Shown: positions 6,375 through 13,756, counted from the stretch's first letter. The stretch: 14,370 nucleotides of DNA from Phycisphaeraceae bacterium (GCA_029260675.1 JAJDCV010000347.1:1-14370); one strand, 5' to 3'. The notes: generated from the letters alone by a model not told the origin. Made by a program: numbers and translations.

Positions 6375-7796
6375 CTAGTGGGTGGCCTGGCTGCGGGCGT
6401 GGTAGCGCAGGTAGGAATCCTTGTAGATGTCGAGCATGACCCGGCCCTTGGTGTCCCAGTCGAAGTGTTCGGCGACCTTGTCCCGGCCGGCCTGACCCAG
6501 CTGCTTGCGCAGGGGCGGTGACTCGGCGAGCGTGACCATGGCGTCGGCCATGCCCTTGACGTAGTCCACGCGCGAGCTGGGCTCGATCAGGAAGCCGCAG
6601 GTCTCGTCGAGGTAGTCCACGGGCCCTCCCCAACGGGTGGCGATGACGGGCAGGCCCATGGCCATGGCTTCGAGCACGACTGCGCCGCCACACTCCAGCA
6701 GGCTTGGGAGCACCAGGGCGTCGGCGTAGGCCAGGCGTGCGGCGCACTGATCCTGCGTCAGCCAGCCGGTGAACCGCACGGCACAGCTGTCGGGCAGATC
6801 CAGTGCCTTGGCCTGCGCCTCCAGTGCTGGGCGGTCTTCGCCATCGCCGATGATTTCGAGCACGGCGGGTGCCTGCTTGACGACGCGCTCGAACGCTTCG
6901 AGCAGGTGGTTGACGGCTTTCCAGTCGACGAGTCGTCCCAGGTAGGTAAACCGGGCCGGGCGGTCCGGGTCGTCGATGTCATCGGGGCGTTGGGGGCTGC
7001 GCCAGACGGACAGGTCGACACCGTTTTCAACCAGCTCGTATACCTGGCCTCGCAGGCAGGACGGCAGGGCGAGGTTAGTCCGCTGGTTGGCGACCAGGAG
7101 GGTCTGGGCCTGGCGTTTGCCGGGGATCAGGCGGTTGAGCATGTTGGAGAAGAGCCGGCCACCCCACATGCCCAAGTCGACGGCTTTGGTTTGCATCTGT
7201 CGGAAGGGCTCGGGGTAGTCCATCCCGCCGTTCATCGGGCCGATGACCAGCGGGACACCCAGGCCAAACAGTGCGGAGGGTTCTCTGGGAGAGACGGGGG
7301 TGGGCTGGTGGACCAGGTCGATCTTGTGTTGCTTGATCGAGTTGATTACGCGTTTACGTTGTTTGAGTTGGGTGATGATCCTCAGGAGCAGGCCGAAGGT
7401 GAAGTGGCCCAGCCTGCCGGGGATGGCTTTGCGGCATCGCCAGATGAAGCGGGCCAGTCGGGTGTTTTTGATGTAGTCGATCCGGTCCTGGGCGTCGGGG
7501 AAGAGCTCGGTAAGTTCCTCGCGGCAGCGCTCGTGGACGACCAGCCTGCAGTAGACGCCTTGGCCCAACAGGAAGCGGAAGTAATGAAGCGGCAGGGCGG
7601 CCTCGCCCCCGAAGCGAAGTGAGGCGCTGTCACAGGCGATCAGGATGCGTAGTGGCTGGTCGTGGCCGGTGTGGGGTTTGGGCTTGGGGGGCCGGGTTTC
7701 TTGCCCGGCATCGACGCCATTGATCGGTGGGTATGGATCTACCCCGGCCGGCGCCTTGTGCGCCGGAGATTGCGGTGTTGTTGTCCCTTCGGTCAC
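6375..7796 (-). CDS. GT4-family glycosyltransferase with a GTG start
   Basis: The 473-residue protein is a retaining GT-B glycosyltransferase. An N-terminal Rossmann-like domain starts at LRILIACDS (49-57). The donor-binding half starts near FTYLGRLVDWKAVNHLLEAF (283-302) and includes the EIIGDGEDRP strand (314-323). The family EX7E motif is ECGGAVVLE (368-376), followed by AMAMGLPVIATRWGG. The first 48 residues are a proline- and threonine-rich, probably disordered extension not needed for the fold. There is no Met inside the extension, and the GTG at 7796 is preceded by a GGGGG run about seven bases upstream, which supports this start. The protein is presumably cytoplasmic and adds one sugar to a nascent glycan; the sugar is not predictable. 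Confidence 0.92.
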   Translation of the reverse strand: MTEGTTTPQSPAHKAPAGVDPYPPINGVDAGQETRPPKPKPHTGHDQPLRILIACDSASLRFGGEAALPLHYFRFLLGQGVYCRLVVHERCREELTELFPDAQDRIDYIKNTRLARFIWRCRKAIPGRLGHFTFGLLLRIITQLKQRKRVINSIKQHKIDLVHQPTPVSPREPSALFGLGVPLVIGPMNGGMDYPEPFRQMQTKAVDLGMWGGRLFSNMLNRLIPGKRQAQTLLVANQRTNLALPSCLRGQVYELVENGVDLSVWRSPQRPDDIDDPDRPARFTYLGRLVDWKAVNHLLEAFERVVKQAPAVLEIIGDGEDRPALEAQAKALDLPDSCAVRFTGWLTQDQCAARLAYADALVLPSLLECGGAVVLEAMAMGLPVIATRWGGPVDYLDETCGFLIEPSSRVDYVKGMADAMVTLAESPPLRKQLGQAGRDKVAEHFDWDTKGRVMLDIYKDSYLRYHARSQATH

Positions 7797-7983
7797 TGAC
7801 TGACCCCCAACGGGTATTCCCTGGTTAATGGCCCCACCCGCCTGTCTCTACCTTATCAGCTCGTAGCTGCGGAGCGGTGTATTTTTGACCGAGCGGGTGC
7901 TGACCGGGCATCTACATCTTTAGACAGGTCGGCATATTGGCTGTTGCGGTTCCAAGCCCGGCGGCCTGCGGTTGTGTTGCGTG

Positions 7984-9309
7984 TTATCGGGTCCGTCGGA
8001 TCAGCGTCAGCGACATCGCCAGCCCGAGCATGATGCCCGCGGGCTCGGGGACCACGGCCACGCCGGCGGAGGGCGGCATGACGGGTGTGCCTGCGTTCCA
8101 GTTGCTGAGGATCACATTCAGGTCGTCGATCCCGACAAACCCGTCGTTGGTCAGTTCACCCATGGTTTCATCACCGGGGGTGACGTTCTGGTTCCAGTGG
8201 CTCAGGACGAAGTTGATGTCGTTGAGCCCGACGAAACCGTCGCCGTCGATGTCGCCGAGGATCTGGTTCAGGCCGCCATTGTCGAACCAGATTTGAGCCA
8301 TGACGGCGTAGCCCAGGTCGCCGGGGTGGATGGTGTCGCCGGGCGAGAACAGGTCGGTGTTGACACCGTCGGTCCCCGGTCCGAAGGCGTTGTTGACCTC
8401 GTCGTAATTCAAGACCCAGTCGACCCAGTCCGAGGCGTTGCCGTTGAGCAGGTCGTCTTCGGGGCTGAGGATGTCGCGCATCTCGGCGGTGGTGGTGATG
8501 CCCAGGGAGGTGCCGAATTCGTCGAGGAGGAACTGGATGTTCAGGGTGTCGACGTCGATGCGGAACATATCCACGAGGCTGACCCGGCCGATGTATTGGG
8601 ATCGGGCGGTGGCGACGGTCTCGATGCCGTTGGCCCAGTCGAGGTTGGACGGGCCGCCGTAGTTGTAATCGAAACTGGACTTGACCCGGGCCTGGTGTTG
8701 GGTGAGGGCCGAGTAGACGCCGCCATCGGTGTTGGCGGCCAGGGGGTCGCCGGCCTTGGGGAGGATGCGTGCCAGGAGGATGTCGTGGTTGCCATCCGCG
8801 CCGATGTAGTGGGCGCTGCCGGGATCGGTGGTGGTCAGTGCGCGTAGCAGGCGGTCCAGCTCGGTACCCGCGGGGTTGCCGCCGCCTCCGCCGTTGAACG
8901 AGTTGGTCCCGATGTGCAGCAGGACCTTGTCGGGCTCGTTGCCGGCAAGCGTGAGCGTCGGGAAAACGGTGTTGATGTCGAGCTGGTCGCGGAGGCTCTT
9001 GTTGGGATCGCCGAAGTCGTGGGCTTTGATGCCGGGGATCCCGTAGTGGTCGCGGTCGATGTCGAGTGTGCCGTCCTGGAGTGTGCCGACGATGTCGTAC
9101 GCGGTGTTGGTCCCGTTGAGCAGGTCTTGTAGTGGACCGCGGTAGCCGTTGCCCACGGTGGAGCCCGAGCCGAAGGTGATCGAGTCACCCAGTGGCAAGA
9201 CGCGCAGGGCTGCTTGGGTCGGGTTGGCACACATGACGGTGGCAGCCAAGCCCGCGGCCGCGATCACGGCCCGTGAGTGGGTTGATGATAAACCGATACA
9301 AAAGCTCAT
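7984..9309 (-). CDS. secreted SGNH/GDSL hydrolase with dockerin-like repeats and PEP-CTERM sorting signal
   Basis: The 441-residue protein has a signal peptide (about 1-33, cleavage likely after TQA). The SGNH blocks are LGDSITFG with nucleophile Ser43, LHIGTNS with oxyanion Asn136, and DTIHPGDLGY with Asp325 and His328. An unusual stretch at about 245-320 separates the last two blocks. The end carries two dockerin or EF-hand-like loops, DIDGDGFVGLND (353-364) and a weaker one (385-396), each followed by a DxNxxLSxWN-type helix. Last comes a sorting tail: VPEP (420-423), a short hydrophobic span and a terminal RRTR. This is a PEP-CTERM signal, so the protein should be exported and processed by an exosortase. 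Family members are esterases; deacetylation of the locus's own polysaccharide is my inference. GAGGGG (9319-9324) lies nine bases before the ATG. Gaps on both sides suggest its own transcript. Confidence 0.93.
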   Translation of the reverse strand: MSFCIGLSSTHSRAVIAAAGLAATVMCANPTQAALRVLPLGDSITFGSGSTVGNGYRGPLQDLLNGTNTAYDIVGTLQDGTLDIDRDHYGIPGIKAHDFGDPNKSLRDQLDINTVFPTLTLAGNEPDKVLLHIGTNSFNGGGGGNPAGTELDRLLRALTTTDPGSAHYIGADGNHDILLARILPKAGDPLAANTDGGVYSALTQHQARVKSSFDYNYGGPSNLDWANGIETVATARSQYIGRVSLVDMFRIDVDTLNIQFLLDEFGTSLGITTTAEMRDILSPEDDLLNGNASDWVDWVLNYDEVNNAFGPGTDGVNTDLFSPGDTIHPGDLGYAVMAQIWFDNGGLNQILGDIDGDGFVGLNDINFVLSHWNQNVTPGDETMGELTNDGFVGIDDLNVILSNWNAGTPVMPPSAGVAVVPEPAGIMLGLAMSLTLIRRTR

Positions 9310-9318
9310 AGGCTCAAG

Positions 9319-9324
9319 CCCCTC
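9319..9324 (-). promoter_or_regulatory. ribosome binding site of the SGNH hydrolase
   Basis: GAGGGG on the minus strand ends nine bases before the ATG at 9309. It is one of the few clear Shine-Dalgarno sequences in the window and fixes the start of the hydrolase. Confidence 0.55.
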
Positions 9325-9417
9325 TTCGTCGTTTATAGCGGGATGGAACTATCCAGAGCCCGCGGTGTACGGCGGTCTCCGGCAGTGGAACACAGATGAA
9401 CACCCACCATCGGATAC

Positions 9418-9462
9418 AGGCCCGGCCGGTAAGTACAGCTAATTCAGCCGAAGCTCGGGCCT
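9418..9462 (-). other. possible structured leader RNA of the SGNH hydrolase
   Basis: The outer arms AGGCCCG (9418-9424) and CGGGCCT (9456-9462) are perfect complements enclosing 31 bases. On the minus strand the enclosed part includes AGC-TTCG-GCT, which would form a stable UUCG tetraloop mini-hairpin. The outer stem touches the candidate -10 box, so either the promoter is elsewhere or the full stem is not transcribed. No known riboswitch consensus is recognised. Confidence 0.25.
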
Positions 9463-9489
9463 TATACATAATCAATTCTAATCCATGAA
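9461..9489 (-). promoter_or_regulatory. candidate promoter of the SGNH hydrolase
   Basis: On the minus strand TTCATG (9489-9484) and TATAAG (9466-9461) are separated by 17 bases in the most AT-rich part of the gap. The -10 box is good and the -35 box is weak. Transcription would start near 9454, giving a leader of about 145 bases. Confidence 0.3.
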
Positions 9490-9542
9490 CCGGGTAGGGT
9501 AAAGTAAATTTCGGGTTATAAAGATTCAAAGGTGCCTCAATA

Positions 9543-9557
9543 ACCGTTGTAAACGGT
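9543..9557. promoter_or_regulatory. 15-base palindrome, possible operator
   Basis: ACCGTT (9543-9548) and AACGGT (9552-9557) are perfect inverted arms around a 3-base centre. It lies upstream of the candidate promoter of the SGNH hydrolase, where an activator or repressor dimer could bind. The short loop makes a protein-binding site at least as likely as an RNA hairpin. No second copy was found in the window by eye. Confidence 0.35.
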
Positions 9558-9608
9558 GTAGTAAGAGCAACTTCTCCTAGGCGGGGTTCGGAGATAGGGT
9601 TGTGCTGG

Positions 9609-9636
9609 CCAGATGTTAATCTGGGGTATTTACCCC
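9609..9636. terminator. two overlapping palindromes at the 3' end of glpD
   Basis: GGGGTA-TT-TACCCC (9623-9636) spans the glpD stop codon, and CCAGAT-GTTA-ATCTGG (9609-9624) follows it, sharing two bases. Both stems are perfect at 6 bp. No T-run follows on the minus strand, so this is not a canonical intrinsic terminator. A 3' end-protection or processing structure is likely. The 2-base centre of the first palindrome needs opening of its inner pairs to fold as RNA. Confidence 0.35.
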
Positions 9637-11360
9637 GTGTCTAAACCGCGTTGCCGGTAAAGCTGTTTCACGGATTCGATCTCCTGTTGGGTTCGCTGCG
9701 TGTCCCAGGCGAGTTCGTTGGCAAGCAGTTGGGCACAGCGGGCCAGGGCCTGCTGTCCCGGGAAACCCAGGAAACCCAGGTCGGTCCGATGGAACAGCAC
9801 GTCGCTGAGGGTCAGCGCCATCTCGTGGCGAGCGGCGTAAGCGACCTGCGCGAGGATCGTTGAGCCGTTATCGGACACGGGTTCGCGGAGGTCGGGCTCG
9901 GCTTCCGCCAGCGCTAAAACCCTGTTGTGCTCGAGGCCGTAGGCGTCGAAGAGGTCGGCGATGAGTTGTTCGCTGGCCCAGTCGGGGCGGTTGGCAAAGG
10001 CGCGTGCGGCGTCGGCGAGTGGGTCGGTGGGGGGTGCGCCGTTCAGCGGGGTGGTTGCGGTTTTGCAGGGTGGCGTGGTGGTGTGGAGTTTTCTTGTGGC
10101 GAGGGTGACGGCTTTTTCTGCGACGTCGCGGGCGGTGGTCCATTTGACGCCTAAGACGGTGATTAAGCCGTCGAGTTGTTCGGATTGGGCGTGGTCGATC
10201 AGGCGGTAGCGTTTGGAAGCGACGGGTTCTGCGTCGGGGCTGCCGGGGGCTTTTGGTTGTAGGCCCACGAATGTAAATCGTACGTCGTCGTGGTTGAGTT
10301 TTGCGAGTGGATAGGCCTGATTGAATTCGTCGATGTATCCGCGGACCTCGTGGGGAGTCACGGAGAGTTGGTCCGGATCGCCGGTGTAGTCGGTGTAGAA
10401 CGTGCCGATGATGGATCGTTTGCGCCACGAGGTGACGAAGAGGTTGCGGAAGCCTTTGGGGATAAGCTCTTTGTTGTCGTTGTGTGTTTTGCGTGATGGG
10501 ATAGCGATGCCCATGCCGTCGAAGAGGTCCTTGGTGACCAGTGCGACGGCGCGTAGGACTTCGTAGGGTTTGGGTTTAGCTGGGGCCTGGTCGGCGATGA
10601 TCATGGACGCGGTGCGTTGTGTCCATGGGCCGGCACAGCAGAGAGTGAGTTTGGAGGTGACGTTGAAGGTCCTGCCGGTCAGGCGGTCTTCGGCGGTGAC
10701 GCCGGTGATGCGTTTGGCGTCCTGTATAAATCCTGTGACGCGCGTGTGGTTAGCGGCCTGCGCGCCTGCGTGGACGGCGCTTTGGATTACGGAGAGGGCG
10801 AGGCGTTCGGAGTTGTTGACCTGTGCGTCGTAGAAGACCGCGCCTCCGGTGAGGCCTTGAGGTTCGATGCCGGGGGCGATCTTGAGGGATTCGGTGGCGT
10901 TGATGAGTCGGCCGTTTGGCAGGCGTCTTGTTGGGTAGAGGCCTTGGTTTCGGTCGGCGCTGATAGCGTCGTTGAGTTTCATGGCGGTGAACATGGCGGG
11001 TCTGCCGCGCAGGCCCAGGCCGTAGGTCGGGACGAGGAAGGGCATGGGTTGGACGAGGTGCCCGGCGACGCGCAGGAGTGTGCTGCGTTCGCGGATCGAT
11101 TCGCGCATGCGTTTGAGGTCGCCGTGTTGGAGGTAGCGCAGCCCGCCGTGGACGACGCGCTGGCTGTTGGCGCTGGCGCCCGAGCCGAAGTCGTTTTGTT
11201 CTAATAGAGCGACGTTCAGGCCGCGTTGCGCGGCGTCGAGTGCGGCCCACACGCCGTAGATCCCGCCCCCGACGACGATGAGGTCGAACCGGGTCGACGC
11301 CAACCTGTTCAGGTCGCGCGTCAACGGGGGTGTAGCGGATTCGGGTGCTTGTCCGGGCAT
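9630..11360 (-). CDS. glpD: FAD-dependent glycerol-3-phosphate dehydrogenase
   Basis: The 576-residue protein oxidises sn-glycerol 3-phosphate to dihydroxyacetone phosphate at the membrane, passing electrons to quinone. The N-terminal dinucleotide fold has FDLIVVGGGIYGVWAALDAA (25-44) with the GxGxxG loop at 31-36, then GSGASANSQRVVHGGLRYLQ (59-78), the FAD-contact signature of GlpD. GVKWTTARDVAEKA (404-417) matches the closing FAD-binding block, and an alpha-helical C-terminal domain follows (about 445-560). Length is normal for the family. The protein lies among glycosyltransferase genes and starts 37 bases after the DPM1/ArnC-type gene stop, so it is probably co-transcribed with it. The ATG at 11360 has GGGAC about six bases upstream. 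LGF is doubled at 528-533 by a tandem 10-base repeat (about 9763-9782). Related oxidases are possible but fit less well. Confidence 0.93.
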   Translation of the reverse strand: MPGQAPESATPPLTRDLNRLASTRFDLIVVGGGIYGVWAALDAAQRGLNVALLEQNDFGSGASANSQRVVHGGLRYLQHGDLKRMRESIRERSTLLRVAGHLVQPMPFLVPTYGLGLRGRPAMFTAMKLNDAISADRNQGLYPTRRLPNGRLINATESLKIAPGIEPQGLTGGAVFYDAQVNNSERLALSVIQSAVHAGAQAANHTRVTGFIQDAKRITGVTAEDRLTGRTFNVTSKLTLCCAGPWTQRTASMIIADQAPAKPKPYEVLRAVALVTKDLFDGMGIAIPSRKTHNDNKELIPKGFRNLFVTSWRKRSIIGTFYTDYTGDPDQLSVTPHEVRGYIDEFNQAYPLAKLNHDDVRFTFVGLQPKAPGSPDAEPVASKRYRLIDHAQSEQLDGLITVLGVKWTTARDVAEKAVTLATRKLHTTTPPCKTATTPLNGAPPTDPLADAARAFANRPDWASEQLIADLFDAYGLEHNRVLALAEAEPDLREPVSDNGSTILAQVAYAARHEMALTLSDVLFHRTDLGFLGFPGQQALARCAQLLANELAWDTQRTQQEIESVKQLYRQRGLDTG

Positions 11361-11397
11361 GGAAGCGTCCCACGGCCGGGGGCCACGGGCTTAAGAG

Positions 11398-12426
11398 TTA
11401 CGCGGCGTGGGTTTCGTCGGCGGGCTTGCCGAGGTAGGCGTTACGGATCTTGTAGGGCTTGCGGTCCTGGCTCTCGTGGTAGATCCGCGACATCAATTCG
11501 GCGAGGATCCCGATCATCAGGAAGATCACGCTCATGAGGAAGTTCATCATGGCGAAGAGGACCAGGACGTTGCGGTTGAGGCTGACCGGCATGCCGTGCT
11601 CTGTGAGGTAGCCGTATTTCTGAATGATCGCCCAGCCCAATGAGAGGAACGACACCACCAGCGCGATCATCGCGACCTTGCCGAAGAAGTAGATCGGTTT
11701 GGCGAGGTAGTCGCCGAGGAACTTGACGGTGAGCAGGTCCAGCAGGACTTTGACGGTGCGTTTGAGCCCGTACTTGCTGACACCGGCGGTGCGTGCGCGG
11801 TGGTTGACGACCTGCTCGGTGATGCGTGCGCCGCGCCACTTGCAGATGGCCGGGAGGAACCGGTGCATCTCGCCGTAGAGCCTGACGTCTTCGAGGACTT
11901 CGCGGCGGTAGGCCTTCATGGAGCAGCCGAAGTCGTGGATCTCGGTGGTCCATGTGAGCTTCTTGATCAGGTGGTTGGCGAGGATGGAGGGGAGCCGCCG
12001 GCTCATGAGTTTGTCCTGGCGGTTCTTGCGCCAGCCGCTGACGATGTCCCAGCCCGGTGCCTCGTCGAGCTTGGCGACCAGTGCGGGGATGTCGTGCGGG
12101 TCGTTCTGCATGTCGCCGTCCATCGGGACGATGACTTTGCCGCGTGCGTGATCGATCCCTGCGGCGGTGGACGCGGTCTGCCCGAAGTTCTTGGTGAACT
12201 CAAGCAGCGTCACACGCGGGTCGGCCCCGGCGGCTTCGCGCATCCGCTCGGCGGTCCGGTCGCTGCTGCCGTCGTCGATGAAGATGACTTCGTAACGCAG
12301 ATCTTGCGCGTCGATGACCTCGGCGATCTCGCGGTACAACGGCTGGACATTGTCCTCTTCGTTGTACAGCGGCACGACGATCGAGACGTCCACCGGGTTG
12401 TCGCTGGTTTTGATCGGTTGCATCAT
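11398..12426 (-). CDS. GT2 glycosyltransferase of the DPM1/ArnC type with two C-terminal membrane spans
   Basis: The 342-residue protein is a GT-A glycosyltransferase resembling dolichyl- or undecaprenyl-phosphate sugar synthases. VSIVVPLYNEEDNV (14-27) opens the domain. FIDDGSSDRT (49-58) and PMDGDMQNDP (101-110) hold the nucleotide and metal-binding aspartates. Two membrane spans lie at about 244-267 and 285-311. The likely role is to make a polyprenyl-phosphate-linked sugar for GT-C enzymes such as the GT39-like protein at 4688-6175. I chose the ATG at 12426 because GTGGGG (12436-12441) lies nine bases upstream as a ribosome binding site. The frame could instead start at GTG 12441, which would add five residues but has no Shine-Dalgarno. 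A second ATG follows directly, as in the Wzc-like gene. Confidence 0.93.
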   Translation of the reverse strand: MMQPIKTSDNPVDVSIVVPLYNEEDNVQPLYREIAEVIDAQDLRYEVIFIDDGSSDRTAERMREAAGADPRVTLLEFTKNFGQTASTAAGIDHARGKVIVPMDGDMQNDPHDIPALVAKLDEAPGWDIVSGWRKNRQDKLMSRRLPSILANHLIKKLTWTTEIHDFGCSMKAYRREVLEDVRLYGEMHRFLPAICKWRGARITEQVVNHRARTAGVSKYGLKRTVKVLLDLLTVKFLGDYLAKPIYFFGKVAMIALVVSFLSLGWAIIQKYGYLTEHGMPVSLNRNVLVLFAMMNFLMSVIFLMIGILAELMSRIYHESQDRKPYKIRNAYLGKPADETHAA

Positions 12427-12450
12427 CGTCGTGTACCCCACAATCGAGTC

Positions 12451-12481
12451 GGCCTGTGTGAGGCCTGATAAGGTTTTATCA
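12451..12481. repeat. two adjacent hairpins between the GT2 genes
   Basis: GGCCT-GTGTG-AGGCC (12451-12465) and TGATAA-GGTT-TTATCA (12466-12481) are both perfect and abut with no spacer. They fill half of the 65-base gap just upstream of the DPM1/ArnC-type start. The second is AT-rich and could be an operator or contain a -10 box. Neither has a terminator-like T-run. Confidence 0.4.
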
Positions 12482-12491
12482 TCGTCCGTCT

Positions 12492-13751
12492 TTATCCGTC
12501 ACTTGTGCTTTTACCGTGTGTGCCGGGGGTGGCGTTGGGCCCGTGGTTGTTGTGGGCTGCGTCACCGCGGTCGGTGCGGACCCATGTTTTCTCGGGGCCT
12601 CGCAGGAACTTGAGGTAGATCGGCAGCTTCCAGAGAATGTACCCGGGGATGGCCAGGGCCGCGCTGAACGGGATCGCGGCTCGGCCGAAGCGAGCCCAGG
12701 CGAGCAATAGTGCCAGGGTGGTGAGTGCCAGAGACAGGGCCAGCAGGCACGCCGGGCCGGGGGCTGTGATCCACCATCCGATAACCGCGGTGAATCCAAG
12801 GGCCGCGAGCGATCCGATGACCAGCAGCGACAACGGCGGGACGGCCAGGTCGATCGCGGCGGCGATCAGTTTTGGGCGGAGTGTGAAAAGGCCTTTGAAA
12901 AGCAGCGCCGGCGAGCGTGTCAGAAGCGTAGAGAGGTAGCCGTGCTCCCAGCGTGTGTGTTGCGTGACGGCTGCGGTGTCTTCGCTGGGCAGCGTGCCGG
13001 TGATCCTTGCGGCATCGCACAAGACCGGGCCGTGGCCCTGCTCGGTGAGTTCCAGGCCCAGCGCGAGGTCTTCGACGATGTTTCCGGTGGCCAGGTTGGC
13101 TTGTTTAAGTAGTGCATACGTGAACGCCATGCCCGAGCCGGTCAGGGGGATCGGCAAACCAAGCAGGTCCATCCCGCGGGGGCGGGCCTGGTTCTTGATC
13201 AGGAAAGCGAACGCGGCGACGACGGCCTTGGGGTCTCGCTTGTCAGGCGCGGCCAGCAGGTAGACTCCTTGCACGGGTCGGCCGGTCGCCAGTGCGGTTC
13301 GTGCCAGGTCGGTGAGTGTGGTGGGGGTTACGGTGCAGTCGGCATCCACGATGATGACGACCCCCGGGGGGTCGGGCGGGCTCTGTTCGAGCGATGCCAG
13401 GCCGGCCGCTAACGCGAAGCCCTTGCCGCGGTTGACCGGGTCCTGGCGTTCGATGACTACGGTGCCGTGATCCCGTGCGATCTGCGCGGTCTGGTCGGTG
13501 CAGTTGTCTGCAATCACGACGATCTTTGCTGACTGGGGTAACGCTTGATTGAGTGAAACCAGTGTTGTGGCGATGACGGCTTCTTCGTTGTGTGCCGGGA
13601 CGAGGACCACAAGCGAGGGCGTGTCTTGGCCGTCAGCTGCGCGGCGTCTTGCCGGGAGCAGGCCCAGCAGGCATTGGATGGATAACACCCATAGCGGCGC
13701 GGCGACAGCACAGGCCAGAACCCAGATCAGGATGTGGATTGTCGCGGTCAA
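12492..13751 (-). CDS. membrane-anchored processive-type GT2 glycosyltransferase, TTG start
   Basis: The 419-residue protein has an N-terminal span (about 5-32), a GT-A domain and three to four C-terminal spans (about 294-325, 333-352, 358-382). VVLVPAHNEE (48-57), IVDADC (134-139), TGSGMAF (204-210), IVEDLALG (225-232) and QHTRW (264-268) match the DxD, TED-like and QxxRW motifs of processive beta-glycosyltransferases such as cellulose, hyaluronan and poly-N-acetylglucosamine synthases. It could therefore polymerise a chain and pass it across the membrane, though the protein is on the short side and lacks a PilZ domain. The start is TTG, supported by GGGAG (13757-13761) five bases upstream. 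It begins 15 bases after the upstream GT4 stop, so the two are almost certainly co-transcribed. The last 30 residues are polar and probably disordered. Confidence 0.9.
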   Translation of the reverse strand: MTATIHILIWVLACAVAAPLWVLSIQCLLGLLPARRRAADGQDTPSLVVLVPAHNEEAVIATTLVSLNQALPQSAKIVVIADNCTDQTAQIARDHGTVVIERQDPVNRGKGFALAAGLASLEQSPPDPPGVVIIVDADCTVTPTTLTDLARTALATGRPVQGVYLLAAPDKRDPKAVVAAFAFLIKNQARPRGMDLLGLPIPLTGSGMAFTYALLKQANLATGNIVEDLALGLELTEQGHGPVLCDAARITGTLPSEDTAAVTQHTRWEHGYLSTLLTRSPALLFKGLFTLRPKLIAAAIDLAVPPLSLLVIGSLAALGFTAVIGWWITAPGPACLLALSLALTTLALLLAWARFGRAAIPFSAALAIPGYILWKLPIYLKFLRGPEKTWVRTDRGDAAHNNHGPNATPGTHGKSTSDG

Positions 13752-13756
13752 CTCGG

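Larger units (their letters stand above)
9310..9629. other. 320-base gap between glpD and the SGNH hydrolase
   Basis: No gene is supported here. Read on the minus strand it holds two overlapping palindromes at the end of glpD (9609-9636), a 15-base operator-like palindrome (9543-9557), an AT-rich stretch (about 9461-9560) with a candidate promoter (9461-9489), a possible structured leader (9418-9462) and the ribosome binding site of the hydrolase (9319-9324). A 71-codon open frame at 9314-9529 begins with TTG and has no gene-like content. The region reads as the end of one transcription unit and the control region of the next. Confidence 0.55.

Noticed and set aside
9314..9529. 71-codon minus-strand frame in the gap ahead of the SGNH hydrolase
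   Set aside because: It has a TTG start, no ribosome binding site and no coherent composition, and it overlaps the candidate promoter and leader elements.
9518..9537. GGCAC motif resembling the -24 part of a sigma-54 promoter on the minus strand
   Set aside because: The -12 GC dinucleotide is not at the required distance (TC is found instead), so the match fails at an essential position.
9763..9782. Tandem 10-base repeat inside glpD
   Set aside because: Two copies only, in frame in effect (LGF doubled) and explained by coding. Not a repeat array.
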